Part shown: in pieces, positions 1-6,549 of the stretch | How positions within the stretch are numbered: the first letter of the stretch is position 1 | How the letters are laid out: each line of letters begins with the position of its first letter | Source of the DNA: Lautropia sp. | GTDB lineage: Bacteria > Pseudomonadota > Gammaproteobacteria > Burkholderiales > Burkholderiaceae_E | Length of the DNA: 14,965 nucleotides | Direction of reading: 5' to 3' | Assembly (NCBI GenBank): GCA_013813615.1 | Contig: JACCRJ010000095.1 | Coordinates: 1-14,965, forward strand | Translations under genes and position numbers: made by a program | Notes under the pieces: model-generated | The model's input: the letters and a program-made list of their open reading frames with translations, nothing else | Databases searched by the model: none | Told to the model about the DNA's origin: nothing

Positions 1-93
1 GCTTGGGAGCGGATGTACAACTCGTTGAGGGATCACGGACAGCGCGGCGTCGTGCTGGAGGCCATCAGCGCGATCGACGTCGCCCTCTGGGAC
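1..93 (+). pseudogene. Fragment of an enolase-superfamily (mandelate racemase/muconate lactonizing type) gene
   Basis: Frame 1 reads from the window edge as A-W-E-R-M-Y, then a Gly-Gln-Arg-Gly turn, then A-I-S-A-I-D-V-A-L-W-D. This is the end of the N-terminal capping domain and the start of the barrel in mandelate racemase-like sugar-acid dehydratases and racemases. In the family the next residues are normally a Gly-Lys stretch and then Leu-Leu-Gly-Gly. Here the reading goes on as R-F-N-T-R-P with no resemblance, and neither other frame restores the match before the uup stop at 153. The metal-binding and catalytic residues of the barrel are therefore missing. The open frame itself runs to about 375, but that part lies antisense to uup and is not real. 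The 5' part of the gene lies outside the window. Sugar-acid catabolism is the usual role of the family; the exact substrate cannot be told from 31 residues. A contig misjoin is the alternative to a true pseudogene. Confidence 0.6.
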
Positions 94-120
94 AGGTTCA
101 ACACACGCCCGAAAGAGCAC

Positions 121-156
121 CTGAGGCAGGCCGTCAGGCAGGCGGCCAGCCCTCAG
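121..156 (-). terminator. Nested stem-loop at the uup stop codon
   Basis: An outer stem CTGAGG (121-126) pairs with CCTCAG (151-156), and an inner stem GGCCG (129-133) pairs with CGGCC (143-147) around a 9-base loop. The uup stop codon (153-155) lies in the outer stem. On the minus strand no T-run follows, so this is not a textbook intrinsic terminator. It may still pause transcription or protect the uup mRNA 3' end. The structure is seen; the function is inferred. Confidence 0.4.
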
Positions 157-2003
157 GCGGAGCCGGCGTCCTTGTCCATCAGGAATTCCCATCGTGCCAT
201 TTCCGCAGCGAGCGTCTCCGCCAGTTCCGCCATGCGGGCCTGGCTGGCGCGAATCTCGTCGGCGGGGCGCTTGAAGAAGTCCGGCATCGACATTTCAGCC
301 TGGTATCGCTTCTGTTCTTCCTCGAGGGATTCGATGCGGGCGGGCAACGCGGCAAGCTCGCGGGTTTCCTTGTAGCTGAGGCTGGTACGGCCGGATCGGG
401 CTGCCGCGGCGGTCGAAGCGTTCGAAGTCGGTCGCACCGTCGCGCTCGAGGCCGTCCCGCCGGATGCGGTCGCGTTGCCCGCCGTGTCCGCGGCGGCACG
501 TGCCGCCAGCCACTCGCTGTAGCCGCCCACGAGCTCCAGCCAGTGACCAGCGCCGCGCGCGACCAGCACCGAGGTCACCACATTGTCGAGGAAGGTCCGG
601 TCGTGGCTGACCAGCATAAGCGTTCCCGGATACCCCTGCAACGTGGTTTCAAGCAGCTCTATCGACTCCAGATCGAGATCGTTGGTGGGCTCGTCCATCA
701 CCAGCAGGTTGGCAGGCTTCGCGAAGAGCCGCGCCAGGAGCAGCCGGTTGCGCTCACCGCCGGACAGCGTCTTGACCGGCGAGTTGGCCCGGTTCGGAGC
801 AAACAGGAAGTCACCGAGGTAACCCATGATATGGCGCCGCGCCCCGTTCACCTCGACGTAATCGGAGCCGGGACTGACCGTCTGCGCCACACTCAGTTCG
901 CCGTCGAGCTGCTCGCGCAACTGGTCGAAGTAGGCGATGTTGAGGTTCGTGCCCAGCCGGATCGTGCCGCCGTCCGGCTCCAGCTCACCCAGGGTGAGGC
1001 GCAGCAGCGTCGACTTTCCGGCGCCGTTGGGCCCGATCAGCCCGACCCGGTCGCCGCGCATGATCGTCAGGTCCAGGCCCGAGATCAGCGTCTGCCCGCC
1101 CAGCGACTTGGACACGCCGACCATCTCGCAGACGAGCTTGCCGGAGCGCTCGCCGGCATCGACCTCGACCTTGATGCGCCCTGCCCGCTCCCGGCGCTGG
1201 TCGCGTTCGGCCCGAAGCGCCTCCAGGCGACGCACCCGCCCCTCGTTGCGGGTCCGGCGCGCCTCGATGCCTTTGCGGATCCAGACCTCCTCCTGCGCCC
1301 AGAACTTGTCGAACTTGCCCCGTGCCACCGACTCGGCAGCCAGCTGCTCGCTGCGGCCGCGCTCGTAGGCGGTGAAGCTCCCTGGAAAGCTGCGCAGCTG
1401 CCCCCGGTCCAGCTCGAGGATGCGAGTCACCGCGTTGTCCAGGAATCGCCTGTCGTGGGTGATCACGATCAGGGCCGGTCCGGCCAGGATCAGCTGCTCG
1501 AGCTGCTCGATCGCTGCGATGTCGAGGTGGTTGGTCGGCTCGTCGAGGAGCAGCAGGTCCGGCTCGAGCGCGAAGGCCAGCGCGAGCGCCGCGCGTTTGG
1601 TCTGCCCGCCGGACAAGCGGCTCGGGTCCGCGTAGGGATCGAGATCGAGGCGCTCCAGGTACTGGGTGATACGGGACTGCACGTGCCAGTAGCGGCGCTC
1701 GTCGGCGTGTGCCAGGTCCGGCATTCCCGCACGCTCCATGAGCGCGTCGAGCAAAGAGTCGCCAGGAGGGAAGACGGGCTCCTGCTCGACGTAGACGATC
1801 CTCAAGCCGTCTCGCTTGACGAGGCGCCCTTCATCGAGTTCGATCCGCGCGGCGATGACGTTGAGCAGGGTCGACTTGCCGGTGCCGTTGCGGCCGATCA
1901 GGCCGACCCGCTCGCCGGCCAACAGCGTGAACCCGGCTCCGTCCAGCAAAGGCAGCGACCCGAAGGCGAGGGTTGCGTCGATCAGGCTTAGTACAACACT
2001 CAC
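153..2003 (-). CDS. uup: ABC-F family ATPase Uup
   Basis: This is a cytoplasmic ABC-F protein of 616 residues with two tandem ATP-binding cassettes and no membrane domain; E. coli Uup has about 635. Domain 1 has Walker A GRNGTGKST (37-45), signature LSGGQ (130-134) and Walker B LLLLDEPTNHLD (150-161). The interdomain linker (about 235-275) has the WIRxGIxARRTRNEGR signature typical of Uup. Domain 2 has GPNGAGKST (324-332), LSGGERNR (413-420) and LLVMDEPTNDLD (433-444). A low-complexity Ala/Thr/Ser stretch (about 503-540) leads into a C-terminal coiled-coil (about 541-610), the DNA-binding domain known in Uup. Family roles are ribosome-associated ATPase activity and limiting precise excision of transposons. 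The GTG start at 2003 was chosen because it fits the family N-terminus (V-L-S-L-I-D-A) and lies after the HNH stop; the only upstream ATG would overlap HNH. The Shine-Dalgarno is weak. It is probably cotranscribed with HNH, 58 bases upstream. Confidence 0.95.
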   Translation of the reverse strand: MSVVLSLIDATLAFGSLPLLDGAGFTLLAGERVGLIGRNGTGKSTLLNVIAARIELDEGRLVKRDGLRIVYVEQEPVFPPGDSLLDALMERAGMPDLAHADERRYWHVQSRITQYLERLDLDPYADPSRLSGGQTKRAALALAFALEPDLLLLDEPTNHLDIAAIEQLEQLILAGPALIVITHDRRFLDNAVTRILELDRGQLRSFPGSFTAYERGRSEQLAAESVARGKFDKFWAQEEVWIRKGIEARRTRNEGRVRRLEALRAERDQRRERAGRIKVEVDAGERSGKLVCEMVGVSKSLGGQTLISGLDLTIMRGDRVGLIGPNGAGKSTLLRLTLGELEPDGGTIRLGTNLNIAYFDQLREQLDGELSVAQTVSPGSDYVEVNGARRHIMGYLGDFLFAPNRANSPVKTLSGGERNRLLLARLFAKPANLLVMDEPTNDLDLESIELLETTLQGYPGTLMLVSHDRTFLDNVVTSVLVARGAGHWLELVGGYSEWLAARAAADTAGNATASGGTASSATVRPTSNASTAAAARSGRTSLSYKETRELAALPARIESLEEEQKRYQAEMSMPDFFKRPADEIRASQARMAELAETLAAEMARWEFLMDKDAGSA

Positions 2004-2026
2004 GGTACAGCTCGAAATAGGGGAGT

Positions 2027-2045
2027 CGCGGGAGCTTCTCCCGCG
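2027..2045 (-). other. Perfect 8-bp hairpin between the HNH gene and uup
   Basis: CGCGGGAG (2027-2034) pairs with CTCCCGCG (2038-2045) around a 3-base loop. It sits 24 bases upstream of the uup GTG and 17 bases beyond the HNH stop, on the transcribed strand of both genes. No T-run follows in the minus direction. It could reduce read-through from HNH into uup or stabilise a processed end. The pairing is seen; the role is inferred. Confidence 0.45.
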
Positions 2046-2061
2046 GCAGGCGCAGCAGCCC

Positions 2062-2661
2062 TCAGCTGGCGTCGCCGCCTGCGGGAATGCCTTCGATGAA
2101 CAGCCTGGAATGTTTCGGCACACCCGCCAGCAGAAAACTCATCTGGTCTGAAAGGATGCGCCGGTTGGCCAGGATGAAGGCTTCATGGCGGTTGGGGACA
2201 TAGGGCACGTACAGCAGCGGCATGTGCGCAGCCTCCGGCGTGCGGTTGCCCTTGCGCTGGTTGCAGTGACGACAGGCGGAGACCAGATTCTGCCAGACCG
2301 AGGAGCCGCCAAGCGAACGCGGTCTGACGTGCTCCATCTCCAACTGCGAGCCGGGAAAATTGCCGCCGCAATAGGCGCAGACCAGCCGGTCCCGGGAGAA
2401 CAGCATCGCCCTCGACAGCGGCACTCGGTCCTCGGAGTACCGCAGCTTGAGCCGGGGCCCCTCCACCGCGATGATGGTGGCCAGCTCGAGCGTGGACTGC
2501 CGCCCGGAACCACGGTTCATCCCACCGTGCAGGATGGTGCGCTGCTCGCCCAGTTCCCACCGCACCTTGTTCGTGGCGTAATAGCCGGCGGCTGTCTCGA
2601 AGTCGATCCAGCGGACGGGGGTACCCGCGATATCCAGGGCAAGAATGTCATGCGTGGCCAT
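2062..2661 (-). CDS. HNH endonuclease family protein
   Basis: This 199-residue protein carries a compact HNH beta-beta-alpha-metal fold. A zinc-knuckle pair C95-x2-C98 and C130-x2-C133 brackets E110-H111-V-R-P-R-S-x-G-G, followed by W-x-N-L (123-126) and N-x-R-K-G-N-R (134-140). Cys4 structural zinc plus a catalytic His is the arrangement of the McrA/phage-type HNH nucleases. The first 80 residues are conserved-looking but match no domain I can name, and the tail (about 150-199) is rich in hydrophobic residues without a membrane helix. Chromosomal copies of this class are widespread and mostly uncharacterised. Nothing nearby (no methylase, phage or toxin gene) suggests restriction or defence. 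It probably heads a two-gene transcript with uup. The ATG at 2661 has no Shine-Dalgarno; a -10-like TATGAT ends six bases upstream, which could mean a leaderless message. The fold is clear; the substrate is unknown. Confidence 0.88.
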   Translation of the reverse strand: MATHDILALDIAGTPVRWIDFETAAGYYATNKVRWELGEQRTILHGGMNRGSGRQSTLELATIIAVEGPRLKLRYSEDRVPLSRAMLFSRDRLVCAYCGGNFPGSQLEMEHVRPRSLGGSSVWQNLVSACRHCNQRKGNRTPEAAHMPLLYVPYVPNRHEAFILANRRILSDQMSFLLAGVPKHSRLFIEGIPAGGDAS

Positions 2662-2667
2662 TCAAAC

Positions 2668-2673
2668 ATCATA
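2668..2673 (-). promoter_or_regulatory. Candidate -10 element for the HNH gene (possible leaderless start)
   Basis: TATGAT on the minus strand matches the sigma70 -10 consensus at five of six positions and ends six bases before the HNH ATG. A transcript would begin at or next to that ATG. No convincing -35 lies 16-18 bases further upstream, so the call rests on the -10 and the missing Shine-Dalgarno. Confidence 0.35.
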
Positions 2674-2733
2674 ACAGTGAGGCGTTTTTCCCTGATCGTG
2701 TCCGGCATGGCCTTCTCGGGTTAACCTTCGGCG

Positions 2734-5505
2734 GTGACACCCCTTCCCGCCAGCCGCAGCCTTACCGTGCCGGTCCCCTCGGGAGACGTCCCGAGTCACC
2801 GGCTGGAGCGGCTGTTCCAGCCTCGCAGCGTCTGCATCGTCGGTGCCAGCGACCGGGTGGGGTCGCTCGGCAACAGCGCGCTGCGCAACTTGAGACGCGG
2901 CGGCTTCACCGGAGACGTAAGCCTGGTCAACCCGCGGCACGATGAGGTGCTCGGGCAGGCCTGCCACCGCCGGATCAGCGAGTTGCCGAGGCCGGCGGAA
3001 CTGGCGGTCCTGGCCATGCCGGCAGGCGCGGTCGCCGCCAGCCTGCGGGAACTCGCCGCGATCGGTACAGCTCACGCCGTCGTGCTTGGAGCGATGGACC
3101 TGCCGCCGGGGGCACGCGCGGACCTGCAACGGGTCCGGGAGGAAACGGGCATCCGGCTGCTCGGGCCACGCACGCTGGGCCTGGTTCGGCCGGCGGCCGG
3201 GCTGAACCTGACGGTCGGGCGGCCGGCAGCCACCGCCGGCTCCCTGGCGATCGTCTCGCAGTCGTCGGCGGTGTGCGCTGCACTGCTCGATTTCGCCGAA
3301 GGATCCGGCATCGGCCTGTCGCTGGCGGTGGCGATAGGCGGCGGGTTCGATGTCGACACCAGCGACGTGCTCGACTACCTGAGCTACGACTTCACCACCC
3401 GCAGCATCGTCGTCTACCTCGACGGCGTGCGCAACGCGCGACGCCTGCTCAGCACGCTGCGGGCCGTGGCGCGCAACAAGCCGGTCATCGTGTTGAAGTC
3501 CGGGCAGAACGATATCGGCAGCCGCTCGCAGGTCACCCATACCGACGCTCTCGCCAGCGACCACCAGACCTTCCGCTCCGCCCTGCGACGCTGCGGCGCG
3601 GTTTCGGTCGACAGCTTCGGCGAGCTCTTCAGCGCGGTCGAATGGCTGGACCATGGGCGCCGGGTGAAAGGCGACCGGCTGGCCATCGTCACCAACGGCG
3701 GCGGGTTGGGCGCCCTGGCGGCTGACGCCTGCCGCCGCTATTCGGTCAACCTCGCGACTCTGGGCGAAGAGACGATCGCGCAACTCACCGCCTCCCTGCC
3801 GCCAACCTGGTCCGGCGGCAACCCGGTGAACGCGATGCCCGATTCCACGCCGGACCGCATCGCGGCCGTCGTCAAAGCGGTGGCCGATGACCCACAGGCG
3901 GATGCGGTGCTGGCGCTTTTCCACACCACCCCGGCTGCCGACTCGGCGGCGATAGCCCAGGCGCTGCTGGCGCAGCCGGGGCGCTCCCCGAAGATGTACG
4001 CCTTCGTCGGCGCCGCCGATGCCCGGCAGGGCTGGGCGGTGTTGAACCGGCACGGCCACAGTGTGTTCAAGACGCCGGAAGATGCAGTCCGCGCTTTCTC
4101 GATCCTGGTCGAATACCACCGCAGCCAGCAAAATCTCCTGCAGGTGCCCTGCACCAGGCGGACATCGCACCGATTCGACGAAGCCGCGGTGGAGGCCGTC
4201 ATCGCCGCCACCCTCGCCGACGGCAATCCGGACGGGCCACAGGTGCTGGACGAAGTGCGCAGCAAGCAGCTGCTGGCGGCTTGCGGCATTCCGGTGCCGA
4301 CCACGCTGGCCGCGCACACCATCGAAGAGGCAGTGCGGATTGCCGACCGGATAGGCTATCCCGTCGTGATGAAGGTGATCTCGCCCGACGTGACGCACAA
4401 GAGCGACGTCGGCGGCGTGCGGCTGGATATTCACGACGAACTGGAACTGCGGGGTGCGGCGACCGGCATCCAGCAACGGCTGCGCACCAGCCTGCCGACC
4501 GCCCGTTTCGACGGTTTCGCGCTGCAGCCGATGGTTCGGCGCGGCCGGTCGTTCGAGCTGCTCGTCGGCGTCAGCCGCGATCCGGCCTTCGGTCCGGTGA
4601 TCACCTTCGGCACCGGCGGGGTCGCCGTGGAACTCACCGCCGACACCGCCACGTCGCTACCACCGCTCAACAGCTTGCTCGCCCACGACCTGATCTCCTG
4701 CACCAAGGTGTCGCGGCTGCTGTCGGGGTACCGCCACCTGCCCCCGGCGGATATCGGGGCGATCGCGGACGTGCTGGTGTCCATCTCCGCGCTCGTCTGC
4801 CGTTTTCCGATTATCCACGGCCTCGACATCAATCCCCTGCTAGCCAGCGCCGACGGCGTCATGGCACTTGACGCGAGGATCGTGCTCGACAGCACGAGTC
4901 CTCGGCGTGACAGCCGCTATCGGCACCTGGCGATCCATCCCTATCCGTCGGAGGTGGAGACGACCGTCAAGCTGAAGCAGGCCGGGGCTCCCGGGCATGC
5001 GCCACGGCGCTCGGTCCTGCTGCGGCCCATACAGCCGGACGACGCCCGCCTCGAAGTGGCGTTCTTCGAACGGCTCTCCGCCGAAACACGACACTGGCGG
5101 TTCCTTCACCCGATCAAGGCGCTGACACCGGAGATGATCGCGCGCTTCACGCAGGTGGACTACGACCGCGACATGGCGCTGGTTGCCATGCCGATCGGAG
5201 AGAGCGGCGAGCCGCAAGAGCTGATCGTCGGCGTCGCGCGCTATGTTCGCGAAGCGGACGAGACCCGCTGCGAGTTCGCCATCGTGATGGATGACGAATG
5301 GCAGGGCCGGGGGCTGGGGCGCGCCATGCTCGGCCACCTGATCGAGCATGCCAGAACCGTCGGGCTGCGCACGATGGTCGGCTACATCCATCTGCACAAC
5401 CTGCGGATGCTGCGCTTCATGCGTGCGATGGGTTTCGAGCTCGGAGCCTCGGCGCAAGAGCCGTCCCTCAAGCTGGCCACGCTGCAACTGGCGCCGGCCG
5501 GCTGA
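2734..5505 (+). CDS. Acyl-CoA synthetase (ADP-forming)/GNAT fusion, Pat (YfiQ)-type protein acetyltransferase
   Basis: This 923-residue cytoplasmic protein has the Pat/YfiQ architecture (E. coli about 886). Residues 25-120 form a CoA-binding Rossmann domain (VGAS at 36-39). Residues 165-310 and 315-460 are succinyl-CoA-ligase-like domains. Residues 500-720 are an ATP-grasp domain (K547; HKSDVGG 555-561). Residues 758-920 are a GNAT domain with acetyl-CoA motif Q857-G-R-G-L-G862 and E847, a candidate general base. Relatives acetylate lysines of metabolic enzymes such as acetyl-CoA synthetase. The ligase part keeps a histidine in the phosphohistidine position (T-H269-T-D-A-L-A), which I recall as lost in enterobacterial Pat, so ligase activity remains possible. 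The GTG at 2734 is the furthest reasonable start; GTG at 2767 is an alternative, and neither has a clear Shine-Dalgarno. It is divergent from HNH and 9 bases ahead of asparaginase. Family is sure; protein acetylation versus acyl-CoA ligation is not. Confidence 0.9.
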   Translation: MTPLPASRSLTVPVPSGDVPSHRLERLFQPRSVCIVGASDRVGSLGNSALRNLRRGGFTGDVSLVNPRHDEVLGQACHRRISELPRPAELAVLAMPAGAVAASLRELAAIGTAHAVVLGAMDLPPGARADLQRVREETGIRLLGPRTLGLVRPAAGLNLTVGRPAATAGSLAIVSQSSAVCAALLDFAEGSGIGLSLAVAIGGGFDVDTSDVLDYLSYDFTTRSIVVYLDGVRNARRLLSTLRAVARNKPVIVLKSGQNDIGSRSQVTHTDALASDHQTFRSALRRCGAVSVDSFGELFSAVEWLDHGRRVKGDRLAIVTNGGGLGALAADACRRYSVNLATLGEETIAQLTASLPPTWSGGNPVNAMPDSTPDRIAAVVKAVADDPQADAVLALFHTTPAADSAAIAQALLAQPGRSPKMYAFVGAADARQGWAVLNRHGHSVFKTPEDAVRAFSILVEYHRSQQNLLQVPCTRRTSHRFDEAAVEAVIAATLADGNPDGPQVLDEVRSKQLLAACGIPVPTTLAAHTIEEAVRIADRIGYPVVMKVISPDVTHKSDVGGVRLDIHDELELRGAATGIQQRLRTSLPTARFDGFALQPMVRRGRSFELLVGVSRDPAFGPVITFGTGGVAVELTADTATSLPPLNSLLAHDLISCTKVSRLLSGYRHLPPADIGAIADVLVSISALVCRFPIIHGLDINPLLASADGVMALDARIVLDSTSPRRDSRYRHLAIHPYPSEVETTVKLKQAGAPGHAPRRSVLLRPIQPDDARLEVAFFERLSAETRHWRFLHPIKALTPEMIARFTQVDYDRDMALVAMPIGESGEPQELIVGVARYVREADETRCEFAIVMDDEWQGRGLGRAMLGHLIEHARTVGLRTMVGYIHLHNLRMLRFMRAMGFELGASAQEPSLKLATLQLAPAG

Positions 5506-5507
5506 GG
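5504..5507 (+). promoter_or_regulatory. Ribosome binding site overlapping the upstream stop codon
   Basis: GAGG lies seven bases before the asparaginase ATG and overlaps the TGA of the acetyltransferase gene. Ribosomes ending the first gene would be placed to start the second, so translational coupling is likely. Confidence 0.55.
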
Positions 5508-5514
5508 CGCGGGC

Positions 5515-6546
5515 ATGAAGACACTGCTGATCATCGGAACCGGCGGCACGATTGCCGGCGCAGCGCCGGCTGCCACGCAGACCATCGGCTACCGCGCCGG
5601 CGCGGTGCCGGTGGGGGAGCTTATCGACAACGTGCCGGGCCTGCGCGACGTTGCCCGGATCCGCGCCACGCAACCCTTCTCCATCGGCAGCGAGCACATG
5701 CGCTCCGCGCATTGGCTGATATTGGCGCAGCTGGTCCGCAAGGCCCAGTCAGACCCGGCGTTGGACGGCGTGGTGATTACCCATGGCACCGACACGATGG
5801 AGGAAACCGCGTTCTTCCTCGACCTCGTCAGCCCGCGCGGCAAACCGGTGGTGATGACGGGCGCGATGCGCCCCGCCACCGCGGTCAGCGCCGACGGGCC
5901 CGCCAACCTGCTCGGCGCCTGCCGCATCGCCGCCGACGACGGCGCGGCCGGCCGCGGTGTACTCGTGGCCTTCAACGACCGCGTCTTTGCGGCGGCTACC
6001 GTCGGCAAGGTGCACACGCTGCGGCTCGACGCATTCGCTGCGCGCGATGCAGCCACCGTCGGGGAGGTCGCGGACGCGACCGTCCGTTGGCGCGAGCCGG
6101 TGCAGAGAACCGCCCTGCGGCCGCAGGCGTTCGGTGCCCTCCCCCTGCCCGAGCCGGTGTTCGAGCCGCAGGCGGAGGCACTGCCCCGCGTTGCCCTGAT
6201 GCTGCAGCACGTCGATTGCGACGAAACCATCGTGCAGTGGCATCAGAAGAGGGGCGCGCGCGGCATCGTCATCGCGGGCTCAGGCAACGGCATGCTGCCG
6301 GATCCGATGCGGGCGGCGCTGGCGCGCGCCAGCCGCAGCGGCTGCCTTATCGTTCGAGCCAGCCGCGTCCCGAGCGGCCCGGTGGTGCGAAACGGTGAAG
6401 CGGAGCCTGCCGACCGCGACGATGCGCTCGGCCTCATCGCCAGCGGCTTCGTCGCACCGCTGAAGGCAAGGGTGTTGCTCCAATGCTGCCTGCTCGCGGG
6501 CATGGGCGCGGCCGAAACCCAGCAGCAATTCGATCGGTTCGGTTGA
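5515..6546 (+). CDS. L-asparaginase (bacterial type II fold, cytoplasmic)
   Basis: The enzyme hydrolyses L-asparagine to aspartate and ammonia. At 343 residues it has the family's usual length. The N-terminal TGGTIAG motif (9-15) carries nucleophile T12, with Y26 as the likely flap tyrosine. The second signature I-T-H-G-T-D-T-M-E-E-T (88-98) gives T92 and D93, and K165 completes the Thr-Lys-Asp triad. Substrate-binding S59-E60 has Glu, as in Erwinia-type enzymes, where E. coli AnsB has Gln. The motif A-M-R-P-A-T-A-x-S-A-D-G-P (117-129) is also present. There is no signal peptide, so it should be cytoplasmic, unlike periplasmic AnsB. Some glutaminase activity is possible. Its Shine-Dalgarno sits in the stop of the acetyltransferase gene, so the two are probably one operon. 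The stop codon abuts the ubiJ stop on the other strand with no gap. Confidence 0.92.
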   Translation: MKTLLIIGTGGTIAGAAPAATQTIGYRAGAVPVGELIDNVPGLRDVARIRATQPFSIGSEHMRSAHWLILAQLVRKAQSDPALDGVVITHGTDTMEETAFFLDLVSPRGKPVVMTGAMRPATAVSADGPANLLGACRIAADDGAAGRGVLVAFNDRVFAAATVGKVHTLRLDAFAARDAATVGEVADATVRWREPVQRTALRPQAFGALPLPEPVFEPQAEALPRVALMLQHVDCDETIVQWHQKRGARGIVIAGSGNGMLPDPMRAALARASRSGCLIVRASRVPSGPVVRNGEAEPADRDDALGLIASGFVAPLKARVLLQCCLLAGMGAAETQQQFDRFG

Positions 6547-6549
6547 TCA
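6544..6549. other. Zero-gap convergent stop codons (TGATCA)
   Basis: The asparaginase TGA (6544-6546) is followed immediately by TCA (6547-6549), the reverse of the ubiJ TGA. The two genes abut tail to tail, which leaves no intergenic terminator. The same hexamer and following G occur at the phoD end (12339-12345). Confidence 0.9.

Noticed and set aside
3..1991. A 662-codon open frame on the plus strand opposite uup
   Set aside because: It is antisense to a clear Uup protein, rich in Arg/Gln/Gly with no domain pattern. It is a shadow of GC-rich codon usage.
2662..4476. A 604-codon minus-strand open frame across the acetyltransferase gene
   Set aside because: The plus strand encodes well-formed CoA-binding and ATP-grasp domains; the antisense translation shows no recognisable motif.
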